Below, one piece after another: positions 1-6,276 of a DNA stretch of 9,244 nucleotides (position 1 is the first letter of the stretch; the number at the start of each line of letters is the position of its first letter). The notes beneath the pieces were generated by a model. That model had not been told where the DNA came from, did no database searches, and worked only from the letters and a program-made list of their open reading frames with translations. The DNA is from Clostridia bacterium (lineage in GTDB: Bacteria; Bacillota; Clostridia; Christensenellales; CAG-1252): assembly GCA_016296985.1 (NCBI GenBank), contig JAEDHM010000053.1:1-9244 (forward strand). Direction: 5' to 3'. Made by a program: the position numbers and the translations under genes.

Positions 1-533
1 GTTTTTATGGGGCGTTCACACTTTGTGCGAGCCTCAAACTCGGTAAAACGTTCTTGCAAGGTTACGTTTACTTTTCCTATACCTTTGTCCTTTTCAGGAA
101 TTGTAAGATATACTTCGCCAATCTTACCGATTGCGCCTTTTGCGTTTATCTTTCCGTCACTTTGCAGTTTGTAAAGACCACGGTATAAAAAGCCTACGCC
201 AACAAAGGATATAGCGCCAGTAACCGCGGCGATAACCAAGGACCATGCAATCCCCAAACCGCCAATGTTTGCGCCAAGTCCGCACCAACCGCCAATCGCC
301 AAAAAAGCGACCACGCCTTTTACGGTAAACAAGCCAACTTCAGCGCCGTCGGAAATTTCACCGTCAACGTCGTCGGGGACGTCGCCGTCAAAATCACCAA
401 AGTCACCGATTGAACCGCCTGCAAAACCAATAAGCATAATTACGATTTGGATCAACAAGGCAACGGATCCGGCAAAGCCCGTGCAAAATAATATCTTACC
501 TAGCAAATCCAGACTTTCCCAAAATGCAGTCAT
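1..533 (-). CDS. NfeD/YuaF-like integral membrane protein, C-terminus cut by the window edge
   Basis: Reading from ATG at 533 down to base 1 gives 177 codons with no stop, so the gene continues beyond the left edge. Seen: a hydrophobic segment at about residues 11-40, then a Gly/Asp-rich acidic loop (about 42-62, with DFGDFDGDVPDDVDGE), two more hydrophobic segments (about 66-90 and 94-118), then a soluble part starting near residue 125 (NAKGAIGKIGEVYLTIP) that looks like the start of an NfeD-type OB fold. Known: Firmicute NfeD-like proteins such as YuaF have this plan, often with an acidic loop, and usually sit next to a flotillin gene and act in membrane organisation or stress response. Inferred: a flotillin gene may lie just beyond the left edge. 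The start is set by an excellent AAAGGAGG (540-547) six bases upstream and a consensus promoter. The family call is fairly safe; the exact subgroup is not. Confidence 0.75.
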   Translation of the reverse strand, partial: MTAFWESLDLLGKILFCTGFAGSVALLIQIVIMLIGFAGGSIGDFGDFDGDVPDDVDGEISDGAEVGLFTVKGVVAFLAIGGWCGLGANIGGLGIAWSLVIAAVTGAISFVGVGFLYRGLYKLQSDGKINAKGAIGKIGEVYLTIPEKDKGIGKVNVTLQERFTEFEARTKCERPIK

Positions 534-539
534 GTAAAA

Positions 540-547
540 CCTCCTTT
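540..547 (-). promoter_or_regulatory. Strong ribosome binding site for the NfeD-like gene
   Basis: The minus strand reads AAAGGAGG followed by six bases and ATG (531-533). This is a full-length match to the anti-Shine-Dalgarno of Bacillota and fixes the start, even though an in-frame ATG also exists at 576-578. Confidence 0.8.
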
Positions 548-583
548 CATATTTCCGATTATCTCGGATACCTTTCATAAAAT

Positions 584-612
584 ATTATAACAAATTATAT
601 AAAGCGTGTCAA
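584..612 (-). promoter_or_regulatory. Perfect consensus sigma-A promoter for the NfeD-like gene
   Basis: On the minus strand TTGACA (607-612) is separated by exactly 17 bases from TATAAT (584-589). The -10 box is preceded by TGT, so it also fits an extended -10. Both hexamers match consensus at every position, suggesting strong constitutive transcription unless it is repressed. The expected start is near 577-578. The leader of about 44 bases contains a small hairpin (TCCGA at 564-568 pairing with 554-558) just upstream of the ribosome binding site. Confidence 0.85.
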
Positions 613-685
613 TATCCTATGAAAATATTTTATTCAATTTCTTTAAAAATTTTGACTTACGTGAAAAAGATGACTAAAACTTAAT

Positions 686-2208
686 TTATTCCCCTAAAAT
701 TATGCTTTCAGCGACCTTCAAACCGTCTACTGCGGCGGACATTATTCCACCTGCATAACCGCAACCTTCACCGCAAGGATAGAGGAAGGGATTTGTAATT
801 GATTTTTTTCTTTCGTTACGTAAAATGCGAAGGGGCGCTGAACTTCGGGTCTCTACCCCTGTCAAAAGAGAGTCGTAGGCAGAAAAGCCCTTGATTTTTC
901 TTTCAAAGGCAGAAAAGGATTTTTTAAATACTTGATTGATTCTAGGAGAGAAAAGCTGGTTTAGGTTTGAAAAAGTTACCCCGGGAAGGTAGGTGGGGGA
1001 AACTTTTCCCAAAGTTGAAGATTTTTTATCTTCCAAAAAATCGCCTAAAAGTTGACAGGGAGCGTTGTAGTTTTCGCCACCCATCACAAAGGCCTTTTTT
1101 TCAAGGGTATCTCTAAATTTTAGTCCGTCTAGGGGGTGATTCCCAAAATCTTTGCCGTCAACTCCCACCAAAATTGCCGAGTTGGCGTTTTTGCCGTTTC
1201 GGGCGTAAACACTCATACCGTTGGTAACAACCGTCCCCTTAGAGGAAGAGGATGCAACAACTTCGCCACCGGGACACATGCAAAAACTGTAGGCGCTCCC
1301 CTCGGGAACGTGGTTGACAAGTTTGTAGTCCGCCGCCCCAAGGGCAGGATGGTTTGCAAAATCACCGTATAATGACTTGTTTATCTCGCTTTGCAAGTGC
1401 TCTATTCTAAATCCTACCGAAAAAGCCTTTCCTTCAATTGCGTAGCCTTTTGAGAAAAGTTCGCGATAAGTATCGTCGGCGCTGTGCCCTATTGCCAAAA
1501 CAAGGGCGTCGGTTTTGTAGTTTTTGCCCCCGGCGGTAAGGCTTACGCCGTCATCTTCTTGAATAAAGTTTTCGGCAGTGACGTTGAAAAAAACTTCGCC
1601 ACCCAAGGTTTTTATCTCATTGCGTATTCCTTTCACCACCTCGCCCAATTTGTCGGTGCCGACGTGGGGTTTGGCCTCGTATAATATTTCGGCAGGAGCA
1701 CCGTGGTTGACAAAAGTTTGCAAAACGTAGTTGAGTTTTTCTTTATCCCCTATGCCTGTGTTTAGTTTTCCGTCGGAAAAGTGCCTGCTCCCCCTTCGCC
1801 AAATTGAACGTTGGTATTTTCGTCAAGGTTGCGGTTTTGAAAAAAGTCTTTGACCGCTTCTCTTCTTTTATCCACGTCGGCGCCACGCTCAAGTACGATG
1901 GGGCAAAGTCCTGCTTTTGCCAAAGCGTAGGCGGAAAAAATGCCTGCAGGACCAAAGCCTATGACGATAGGGCGATATTTGAGATTTCCGTGATAGGTGG
2001 GTAGAGAATAAACTTCTCCTTGCTCGATCCCCTTGCTTGCCTCAACGGTATAGACCAATTTGATAGCGTTTTTATGGCGCGCATCAACCGACCTTTTGAT
2101 AATTCGAAAGGTTTTCAGTTGGGAAGGCTTGCACCTCATTTCCTTTGCGACAAGGTTTTTCAAATCCTCGACACTTGAATTTAGGGATAGCGAAAAGGTG
2201 AATTTCAT
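686..2208 (-). pseudogene. FAD-dependent dehydrogenase (COG2509 type), interrupted by a one-base frameshift
   Basis: Two minus-strand reading frames, 1762-2208 and about 686-1761, join into one protein of about 507 residues if a single T is restored on the minus strand at 1777-1780. The first part has an N-terminal domain (about 1-75), then a Rossmann FAD-binding motif GFGPAG (84-89) ending in ERG (107-109), then FGEGGAGTF. The normal continuation SDGKLNTGIGDK is present in the second frame immediately after the break. The second part ends with GEGCGYAGG and SAAVDGLKVAESI, matching the family's C-terminal FAD-binding signature (usually GEGAGYAGG). Known: these are uncharacterised NAD(FAD)-utilising dehydrogenases of roughly 500-550 residues. 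It starts 9 bases after the smpB stop with no obvious Shine-Dalgarno, which suggests co-transcription with smpB. Both halves are otherwise intact, so this is either a very recent mutation or a sequencing/assembly error. Confidence 0.85.
1762..1780 (-). other. Frameshift site in the FAD dehydrogenase gene
   Basis: As read, the minus strand gives ...GGAGTFPTEN and a TAA at 1762-1764. Adding one T to the TTTT run (plus-strand A run at 1777-1780) restores ...GGAGTFSDGKLNTGIGDK, which then runs on without a stop to 686. A one-base loss in a homopolymer is the simplest explanation. Confidence 0.85.
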
Positions 2209-2217
2209 TGAATTGTT

Positions 2218-2676
2218 TTAGTCATCGTAGCCGGTGTAACGGCTTGCTTTTCTGTCAAGCTCTTTTTCCATAAGGGCTTGTTTTTTGTCATAGGTGTGTT
2301 TTCCCTTTGCAACGCCTACCTCGATTTTTACGAGAGCGTTTTTGAAATAGATTTTGGTAGGCACTAGAGTATAGCCCTTGCGCTCGACCAAGGCGCGAAG
2401 TTTGTTAAGTTCGCTTTTATTAAGTAACAAGGTCCTATCCCTTTTTGCAGGAAGGTTGAAAAAACTTCCCTTTTCATAAGGGGAAATATGAAGATTTACC
2501 AAGGTTGCCTTGTAACCTTCGATTTTGATATAGCTATCCACGAAACTGACTCGCCCTAGTCGGATGGATTTTACCTCGCTTCCCACTAAAACGATGCCTG
2601 CTTCGTAGGTGTTTTCAATAAAATATTCGTGATAAGCCTTTTTGTTTGTGGCGACAACGTTTTCTTTTACCTTCAT
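2218..2676 (-). CDS. smpB: SsrA-binding protein SmpB
   Basis: The 152-residue product has the usual SmpB length. It shows VATNKKAYHEYFIENTYEAGIVL near the N-terminus, EVKSIRLGRVSFVDSY (about 34-49), NLHISPYEKG (about 61-70), and the C-terminal KGKHTYDKKQALMEKE segment that enters the ribosomal decoding site. Known role: it binds tmRNA (ssrA) and delivers it to stalled ribosomes for trans-translation. The gene follows rnr, the common Bacillota arrangement, and RNase R degrades the mRNAs released by this process. No ssrA gene was recognised next to it. The ATG at 2674-2676 has no Shine-Dalgarno in front; instead an extended -10 sequence ends six bases upstream, so the message may be leaderless. 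The N-terminus aligns with the family from this ATG, so a later start is unlikely. Confidence 0.96.
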   Translation of the reverse strand: MKVKENVVATNKKAYHEYFIENTYEAGIVLVGSEVKSIRLGRVSFVDSYIKIEGYKATLVNLHISPYEKGSFFNLPAKRDRTLLLNKSELNKLRALVERKGYTLVPTKIYFKNALVKIEVGVAKGKHTYDKKQALMEKELDRKASRYTGYDD

Positions 2677-2682
2677 AATGCA

Positions 2683-2711
2683 ATTATACCATAATATAAA
2701 CCTTTTGCAAA
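2683..2711 (-). promoter_or_regulatory. Predicted smpB promoter with extended -10, implying a leaderless start
   Basis: On the minus strand TTTGCA (2706-2711; 4 of 6 to consensus) is followed after 17 bases by TATAAT (2683-2688), preceded by TGG, a perfect extended -10. The expected start, seven bases after the -10, falls on the A of the smpB ATG (2676). The promoter lies wholly in the rnr-smpB gap and its -35 overlaps the loop of a hairpin. Confidence 0.65.
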
Positions 2712-2716
2712 GGTTT
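2698..2716. repeat. Inverted repeat between rnr and smpB
   Basis: AAACCTTT and AAAGGTTT form a perfect 8-bp stem with a 3-base loop, 4 bases after the rnr stop. On the minus strand it is followed by ATATTATGG rather than a T run, so it is at most a weak terminator. It could instead stabilise the rnr 3' end or, as it overlaps the smpB -35, act as a regulatory site. Confidence 0.45.
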
Positions 2717-2720
2717 TATT

Positions 2721-4637
2721 TTACTCAGCAAGATTGAAATCTATTTTCTTCTTTTCCAAGTTGACGGAAACCACCTTTATTCTCACCTTATCCCCCAGTT
2801 TGTAGGAGTTGCTTACACCCTTTAACAAATAGTGGGCAGGATTGTAAACGTAGTTATCGAAAGGAAGGGCGTTTATACTGACGAATCCTTCTACCGTATT
2901 TTCCAACTCGACAAAGACACCCGAACTTATAACCCCGCTTATGACGCCGTCGAATTCTTCCCCAATATGTTGTTGCATATAAAGAGCCTTGTAGTAGTCC
3001 GCCATCTCTCTTTCAGCTTTTTCGGCGGCACGCTCCATAAGGGAGCAATGTGCGGACATGGTAACGAGTTTTTCTTCCATTGCCCCAACGTTGGGTTTTT
3101 TACCTACGATAAGGGCTTTTATCATACGGTGTTGCACGATATCGGGATAGCGACGGATAGGAGAAGTGAAATGGCAATAACATTTGGATGCAAGGCCGTA
3201 ATGTCCTAAATTTTGATTATCGTATTCCGCTTTTTGCATAGAACGAATTCCTATATTACAAACAAGTTCACCACCGGGTTTGTCTTTGACAAAGTTGATA
3301 AAGTCGCAAACGTTTTCCGGGGTTAGATCCCCATAGGGAGAACTTAGTCCCATGCTTTCGGCAAAGGATTGCAAAATAGCAAGTTTGTCGGCGGAAGGCT
3401 CTTTGTGTACCCTGTACATTGAGGGAAATTCCCTTTCGGTCAAAGCCTCGGCAACTGTTTCGTTGGCGGATAGCATAAACTCTTCAATAAGAGAGGTTGC
3501 TATATCGCTTTCACGCCCCACGACCTCTATTCCATTTTCCGTCAAGGTTATTCTCGTTTCCTTTGCGGTGAAGTCGATACTTCCTCTTTCCTCTCGGCGC
3601 GCCTTTAAGAGGCTTGCAAGGCGAGCGGAATTATCTAAAAGTTCGCAAAGAGTTTCGCCATAACTTTCACGTAATTCTAAATCTCCTTCAAGCATCTTTT
3701 TAACCTTGCTGTAAGTCATTCGGTAATCAGAGCGAATAACACTTTTTTTGACGTCCCATCTCTTTCTTACGCCATTTTCGTCAAAGTACATAACTACGGT
3801 AACCGCAAGTCTGTCGGTGTTGGGAAGAAGAGAGCATAAGTTGTTGCACAAACTGTCGGGAAGCATGGGATAGCACTTGAAGGGCAAATATACGCTTGTT
3901 GCTCTCTCGTAAGCTTCGGCATCTACGCTTGAGCCCTCTCTCACAAAGTGAGAGACGTCGGCAATGTGAACGTATAAAACGTAGCCGTAATCCCGTTTTT
4001 CCAAACTTATAGCATCGTCAAAGTCTTTCGAGTCGTCGCCATCAATGGTGATTGTTAACAACGAGCGATAATCTCGCCTGTCCTTGTAATCCTCTTCGGA
4101 AAAAGCAAAGGCGCTTGCTTCGCGCTCGGCAGTGGGTGAAAAGTTTTCCTTGAAACCGTTGGCGTAGATTACGGACAATTCTTCAGTTTGAGGATCTCCT
4201 GCCTTGCCCATGCGTTTTACGATATGGCCTCGGGGAAGTTTACCCCTTGGATATTCGTCAATTTTAATTGCAACTTTTTCGCCGTCTTTTACCCCTTTAT
4301 CTGATAAAACGACGTTAGAAAAGTAGTTTTGATTGTCAGGGATAAACAATACACGGTTGCCCTCCCTTAGGGCGGTGCCTATCATAACGGTATTTCCACG
4401 GGATAAAATGCGGACCACTTCCGCCCTATCTCCGTGAATTAATCTTACGGAAACTTTGTCTCCGTGTTGCGCCCCGTGAAGGGCGGAGGATTGGATATAA
4501 AAATCTTCGCCGTTGTCACGTTCTAAAAAGGCAAAGCCTTTTTTGTTTCCGCGAATGATACCGACGTAGGTTTTATTTTGTGGGTAAAGAGTATAAGTTT
4601 TCTTCACCTTTTTTTTAACGTAATTTCTTTTTCTCAT
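2721..4637 (-). CDS. rnr: Ribonuclease R (RNB-family 3'-5' exoribonuclease)
   Basis: The 638-residue product begins with a basic stretch (MRKRNYVKKKVKK), then cold-shock-like OB domains (about 22-70 and 85-140). The RNB catalytic domain (about 190-515) carries DGDDSKDFDDA (199-209), whose aspartates bind the catalytic Mg2+, and the conserved HFTSPIRRYPDIVQHR. A C-terminal S1 domain (about 555-637) follows: GEEFDGVISGVISSGVFVEL. Known role: processive degradation of structured RNA, including rRNA fragments and mRNAs tagged by trans-translation, matching its place beside smpB. It is shorter than many RNase R proteins because the usual N-terminal winged-helix region is absent. The start is supported by AAAGGAG at 4642-4648, four bases before ATG. 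It is separated from secG by a terminator and so probably has its own promoter. Confidence 0.96.
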   Translation of the reverse strand: MRKRNYVKKKVKKTYTLYPQNKTYVGIIRGNKKGFAFLERDNGEDFYIQSSALHGAQHGDKVSVRLIHGDRAEVVRILSRGNTVMIGTALREGNRVLFIPDNQNYFSNVVLSDKGVKDGEKVAIKIDEYPRGKLPRGHIVKRMGKAGDPQTEELSVIYANGFKENFSPTAEREASAFAFSEEDYKDRRDYRSLLTITIDGDDSKDFDDAISLEKRDYGYVLYVHIADVSHFVREGSSVDAEAYERATSVYLPFKCYPMLPDSLCNNLCSLLPNTDRLAVTVVMYFDENGVRKRWDVKKSVIRSDYRMTYSKVKKMLEGDLELRESYGETLCELLDNSARLASLLKARREERGSIDFTAKETRITLTENGIEVVGRESDIATSLIEEFMLSANETVAEALTEREFPSMYRVHKEPSADKLAILQSFAESMGLSSPYGDLTPENVCDFINFVKDKPGGELVCNIGIRSMQKAEYDNQNLGHYGLASKCYCHFTSPIRRYPDIVQHRMIKALIVGKKPNVGAMEEKLVTMSAHCSLMERAAEKAEREMADYYKALYMQQHIGEEFDGVISGVISSGVFVELENTVEGFVSINALPFDNYVYNPAHYLLKGVSNSYKLGDKVRIKVVSVNLEKKKIDFNLAE

Positions 4638-4641
4638 ATAA

Positions 4642-4648
4642 CTCCTTT
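4642..4648 (-). promoter_or_regulatory. Ribosome binding site of rnr
   Basis: The minus strand reads AAAGGAG, four bases, then ATG at 4635-4637. It supports the short N-terminus of RNase R, since no good start with a ribosome binding site lies further upstream in frame. Confidence 0.75.
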
Positions 4649-4679
4649 ATATTTACACTCGCAGTAAATATACTAATTC

Positions 4680-4709
4680 GATATTCCCCAATATCATATA
4701 TCTAGTCAA
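4680..4709 (-). promoter_or_regulatory. Possible rnr promoter with an overlapping palindrome
   Basis: On the minus strand TTGACT (4704-4709; 5 of 6) is followed after 17 bases by GAATAT (4681-4686; only 3 of 6). A perfect 6-bp inverted repeat, GATATT-CCCC-AATATC on the plus strand (4680-4695), covers the -10 and could be an operator. The weak -10 keeps confidence low, but rnr needs a promoter downstream of the secG terminator. Confidence 0.4.
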
Positions 4710-4725
4710 GTTGTATTTTTTGTTT

Positions 4726-5024
4726 GTTGATTTTTCATTTTTTACCTTTTGGCAAGAAAGTATCAAAAGGACTAGCGATTTTCAAATGCGCTACCTCAAA
4801 AAGGCAATGATGCCAAAGCAGTTGTTTTTCACGAGGAAAAAGCAATAAAGACAAGTTTTATCGCGAGGGCGCATACCTGGAAGGTCTGTAACCGAGCAAA
4901 AAACGTGGTATTTAGAAGATTTTTGCCGTGAAAAATAATTGATATCGGCATTTTTGTCTTTTCATTGTCTGTAACTGCGAAAATTGCGAAGTAATTCGTA
5001 GCGTTTTTCCCTCAAAAATCAACT
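4726..5024. repeat. Candidate non-autonomous interspersed element (about 300 bp) in the secG-rnr gap
   Basis: The stretch is bounded by a perfect 10-bp inverted repeat, GTTGATTTTT at 4726-4735 and AAAAATCAAC at 5015-5024. Inside are another inverted repeat (CCTTTTG 4745-4751 with CAAAAGG 4764-4770) and a 9-base direct repeat GTCTGTAAC (4884-4892, 4967-4975). No convincing gene is present: a stop-free plus-strand frame of about 50 codons (4776-4931) has no standard start codon or ribosome binding site, and minus-strand frames are short. There is no transposase and no obvious target-site duplication. Translated pieces such as KIASPFDTFLPKGKK (minus) resemble short hypothetical proteins I recall from uncultured Clostridia, which would fit a repeated intergenic element; this is memory, not a search. 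Alternatives are a non-coding RNA or plain spacer. Confidence 0.4.
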
Positions 5025-5044
5025 ATCTACCACGCCAACGCCTC

Positions 5045-5068
5045 AAAAAAAAGGTGGCTTGCGCCACC
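5045..5068 (-). terminator. Rho-independent terminator of secG
   Basis: On the minus strand GGTGGC-GCAA-GCCACC (5053-5068) is followed directly by eight T residues (5045-5052). It lies 16 bases after the secG stop. The strong stem, GCAA tetraloop and T run make it a textbook terminator that separates secG from rnr. Confidence 0.92.
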
Positions 5069-5084
5069 CTCTTAAGTTTGATTT

Positions 5085-5375
5085 TTATACGTGAGGTGCA
5101 ATAATGAAGAACACCACACAAAGAACAACCATCAATACGCCCAAAATAATTGTCCAAAGTTTAAGTTTGGATTCAAAACTTCTGCCCTTGTTTTTGCCAT
5201 AGAAGGTTTCTTGTTGACCGCCAGCGATTGCACTGATGTTTCCAGAATCGCTTTTTTGCAACATAACAAGTACGATTTCGGCGATTGCCAATGCAACTAC
5301 CACACAAAGGATGACGCCACTTGCGATAGTTCTAGCTTGAGTTGTGATTGCTGATAACAATAAATCTATATACAC
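5085..5375 (-). CDS. secG: Preprotein translocase subunit SecG
   Basis: The 96-residue protein has two membrane segments (about 17-39 and 72-93) flanking the cytoplasmic loop LQKSDSGNISAIAGGQQ and FYGKNKGRSFESKL, a diagnostic SecG signature. It is the small accessory subunit of the SecYEG channel and helps SecA-driven export. It is slightly longer than typical SecG (about 75-80 residues) because of an N-terminal extension before the first membrane segment. The start is GTG at 5373-5375, chosen because AAAGGAG (5384-5390) lies eight bases upstream. The gene has its own strong promoter and terminator, so it appears to be a single-gene unit despite the conserved secG-rnr-smpB order. A palindrome over the promoter suggests regulation. 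Confidence 0.93.
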   Translation of the reverse strand: MYIDLLLSAITTQARTIASGVILCVVVALAIAEIVLVMLQKSDSGNISAIAGGQQETFYGKNKGRSFESKLKLWTIILGVLMVVLCVVFFIIAPHV

Positions 5376-5383
5376 TTTTGTAA

Positions 5384-5390
5384 CTCCTTT
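5384..5390 (-). promoter_or_regulatory. Ribosome binding site deciding the GTG start of secG
   Basis: The minus strand has AAAGGAG followed by eight bases and GTG at 5373-5375. No ATG is available near this site in the same frame, so the GTG start is well supported. Confidence 0.75.
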
Positions 5391-5397
5391 CGCAATA

Positions 5398-5417
5398 ATG
5401 CTAGTCTATTCTAGCAT
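5398..5417. promoter_or_regulatory. Palindrome over the secG -10 region, possible operator
   Basis: A perfect inverted repeat, ATGCTAG - 6 bases - CTAGCAT on either strand, covers the -10 box and the expected transcription start of secG. Placement there is typical of repressor operators. It could also form a hairpin at the very 5' end of the transcript. No regulator gene is present in the window to pair with it. Confidence 0.5.
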
Positions 5418-5436
5418 ATATATTTTTTCTTGACAA
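5408..5436 (-). promoter_or_regulatory. Sigma-A promoter of secG
   Basis: On the minus strand TTGTCA (5431-5436; 5 of 6) is followed after 17 bases by TAGAAT (5408-5413; 5 of 6), preceded by TGC to give an extended -10. Transcription should begin near 5401, leaving a short leader of about 25 bases. Confidence 0.8.
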
Positions 5437-5474
5437 GCGTTTTTTGCAAATTATGATAGGACTTTTGTGAAAAA

Positions 5475-6275
5475 TCAGTCGATATATTCCAAAATGTCCT
5501 TAAAGCTGTCTAAAACAAGGGTGGGGCGGATACCGCTTGATGCTAACATGTCGGGAGTGGTTTCGCCGGAAAGCACCAAAATACTGTTAAAACCGTTGTC
5601 AACGCCGAAGAGGATATCGGTATATAATCTATCCCCGACCATTGCAATTTCCTTTCTTGCAAAGCCGTATTTTTCAACGATAGCTTCAGCCATTCCGCTG
5701 TAAGGTTTTCCGATTATGATATCAGGCTCTTTCCCCAAAGTTGCCTTGATCATTTGAATAAAGGATCCTACGTCGGGCATGGGACAACCTTCGGCAGGAC
5801 AGTTGTTGTCGGGGTGAGATGCAATATAAAGCTTGCCTTCGTTGATGAAGGAGCAAGCCTTGTACAGTCTATCGTAACTTAGGCTTGTGTCAAAACAAAT
5901 TACCACGATGTCGGGATCGCTTTCGGTAAGAGGAATTCCATAACGCCTAAATTCGTTTGCTACGTCTTCGGTTGCAAGAAGGAAAACCTTTTTGCCCTGT
6001 TGCTTTGTGGACAAATAACGGCAAGTTGCTTGCGCTGAAGTGTAAAGTTCGTTCTCATTGATATATACTCCCATTGATGCAAGTCGCGCAACGTAGGAAG
6101 GGTTGGATTTTGAAGAGTTGTTTGTTACGTAACAAATGCTCTTCCCCTTTGAGCGTAAAACGTCAAGGGCCTCGAATGCGCCGGGGATTTTTCTTCCGCC
6201 AACGTAAACGGTGCCGTCCATATCCATCAAGAAGAGTTTTATGCCGTTGATTCTCTTTCGTAAAGCTTTGTCCAT
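5475..6275 (-). CDS. HAD-IIA (NagD/AraL-type) phosphatase
   Basis: The 266-residue protein has all four HAD motifs: motif I DMDGT (18-22; Asp18 nucleophile, Asp20 acid/base), motif II TNNSS (51-55), motif III lysine in IIGKP (Lys190), and motif IV GDRLYTD (214-220). The large cap between motifs II and III marks subfamily IIA, which includes NagD, AraL and phosphoglycolate/glycerol-phosphate phosphatases. These cytosolic enzymes hydrolyse small phosphorylated metabolites, often as promiscuous housekeeping phosphatases. Its ATG lies one base after the stop of the AraM-like gene, with GAGGT (6281-6285) five bases upstream, so the two are translationally coupled. The B. subtilis ara operon likewise encodes AraL and AraM together. 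The substrate cannot be read from sequence; a sugar or glycerol phosphate linked to the partner is the natural guess. Confidence 0.88.
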   Translation of the reverse strand: MDKALRKRINGIKLFLMDMDGTVYVGGRKIPGAFEALDVLRSKGKSICYVTNNSSKSNPSYVARLASMGVYINENELYTSAQATCRYLSTKQQGKKVFLLATEDVANEFRRYGIPLTESDPDIVVICFDTSLSYDRLYKACSFINEGKLYIASHPDNNCPAEGCPMPDVGSFIQMIKATLGKEPDIIIGKPYSGMAEAIVEKYGFARKEIAMVGDRLYTDILFGVDNGFNSILVLSGETTPDMLASSGIRPTLVLDSFKDILEYID

Positions 6276-6276
6276 T

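Noticed and set aside
265..537. Plus-strand open frame of 90 codons opposite the NfeD-like gene
   Set aside because: It is the low-complexity Pro/Ser-rich antisense of the Gly/Asp-rich membrane protein. The minus strand has the promoter, ribosome binding site and recognisable domains.
541..685. Terminator after the FAD dehydrogenase gene
   Set aside because: The region is AT-rich with T runs but no stem strong enough to call. The next gene has its own promoter, so termination could still occur by other means.
1136..2004. Several short plus- and minus-strand open frames over the FAD dehydrogenase gene
   Set aside because: They overlap conserved coding sequence in other frames and have no ribosome binding sites or recognisable domains.
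2832..3663. Two plus-strand open frames inside rnr
   Set aside because: They are antisense shadows of the catalytic and S1 domains of RNase R.
4776..4931. Stop-free plus-strand stretch of about 50 codons in the secG-rnr gap
   Set aside because: There is no standard start codon, no ribosome binding site and no known domain. It is more likely part of a non-coding repeat.
4638..5084. tmRNA, RNase P RNA, 6S or SRP RNA in the large gap beside rnr
   Set aside because: I looked for the hallmark conserved segments and tag-peptide coding sequence of these RNAs on both strands and did not recognise any.
5376..5474. Terminator between the HAD gene and secG
   Set aside because: No GC-rich hairpin with a T run was found; only the secG promoter and palindrome lie here. 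Read-through into secG is possible.
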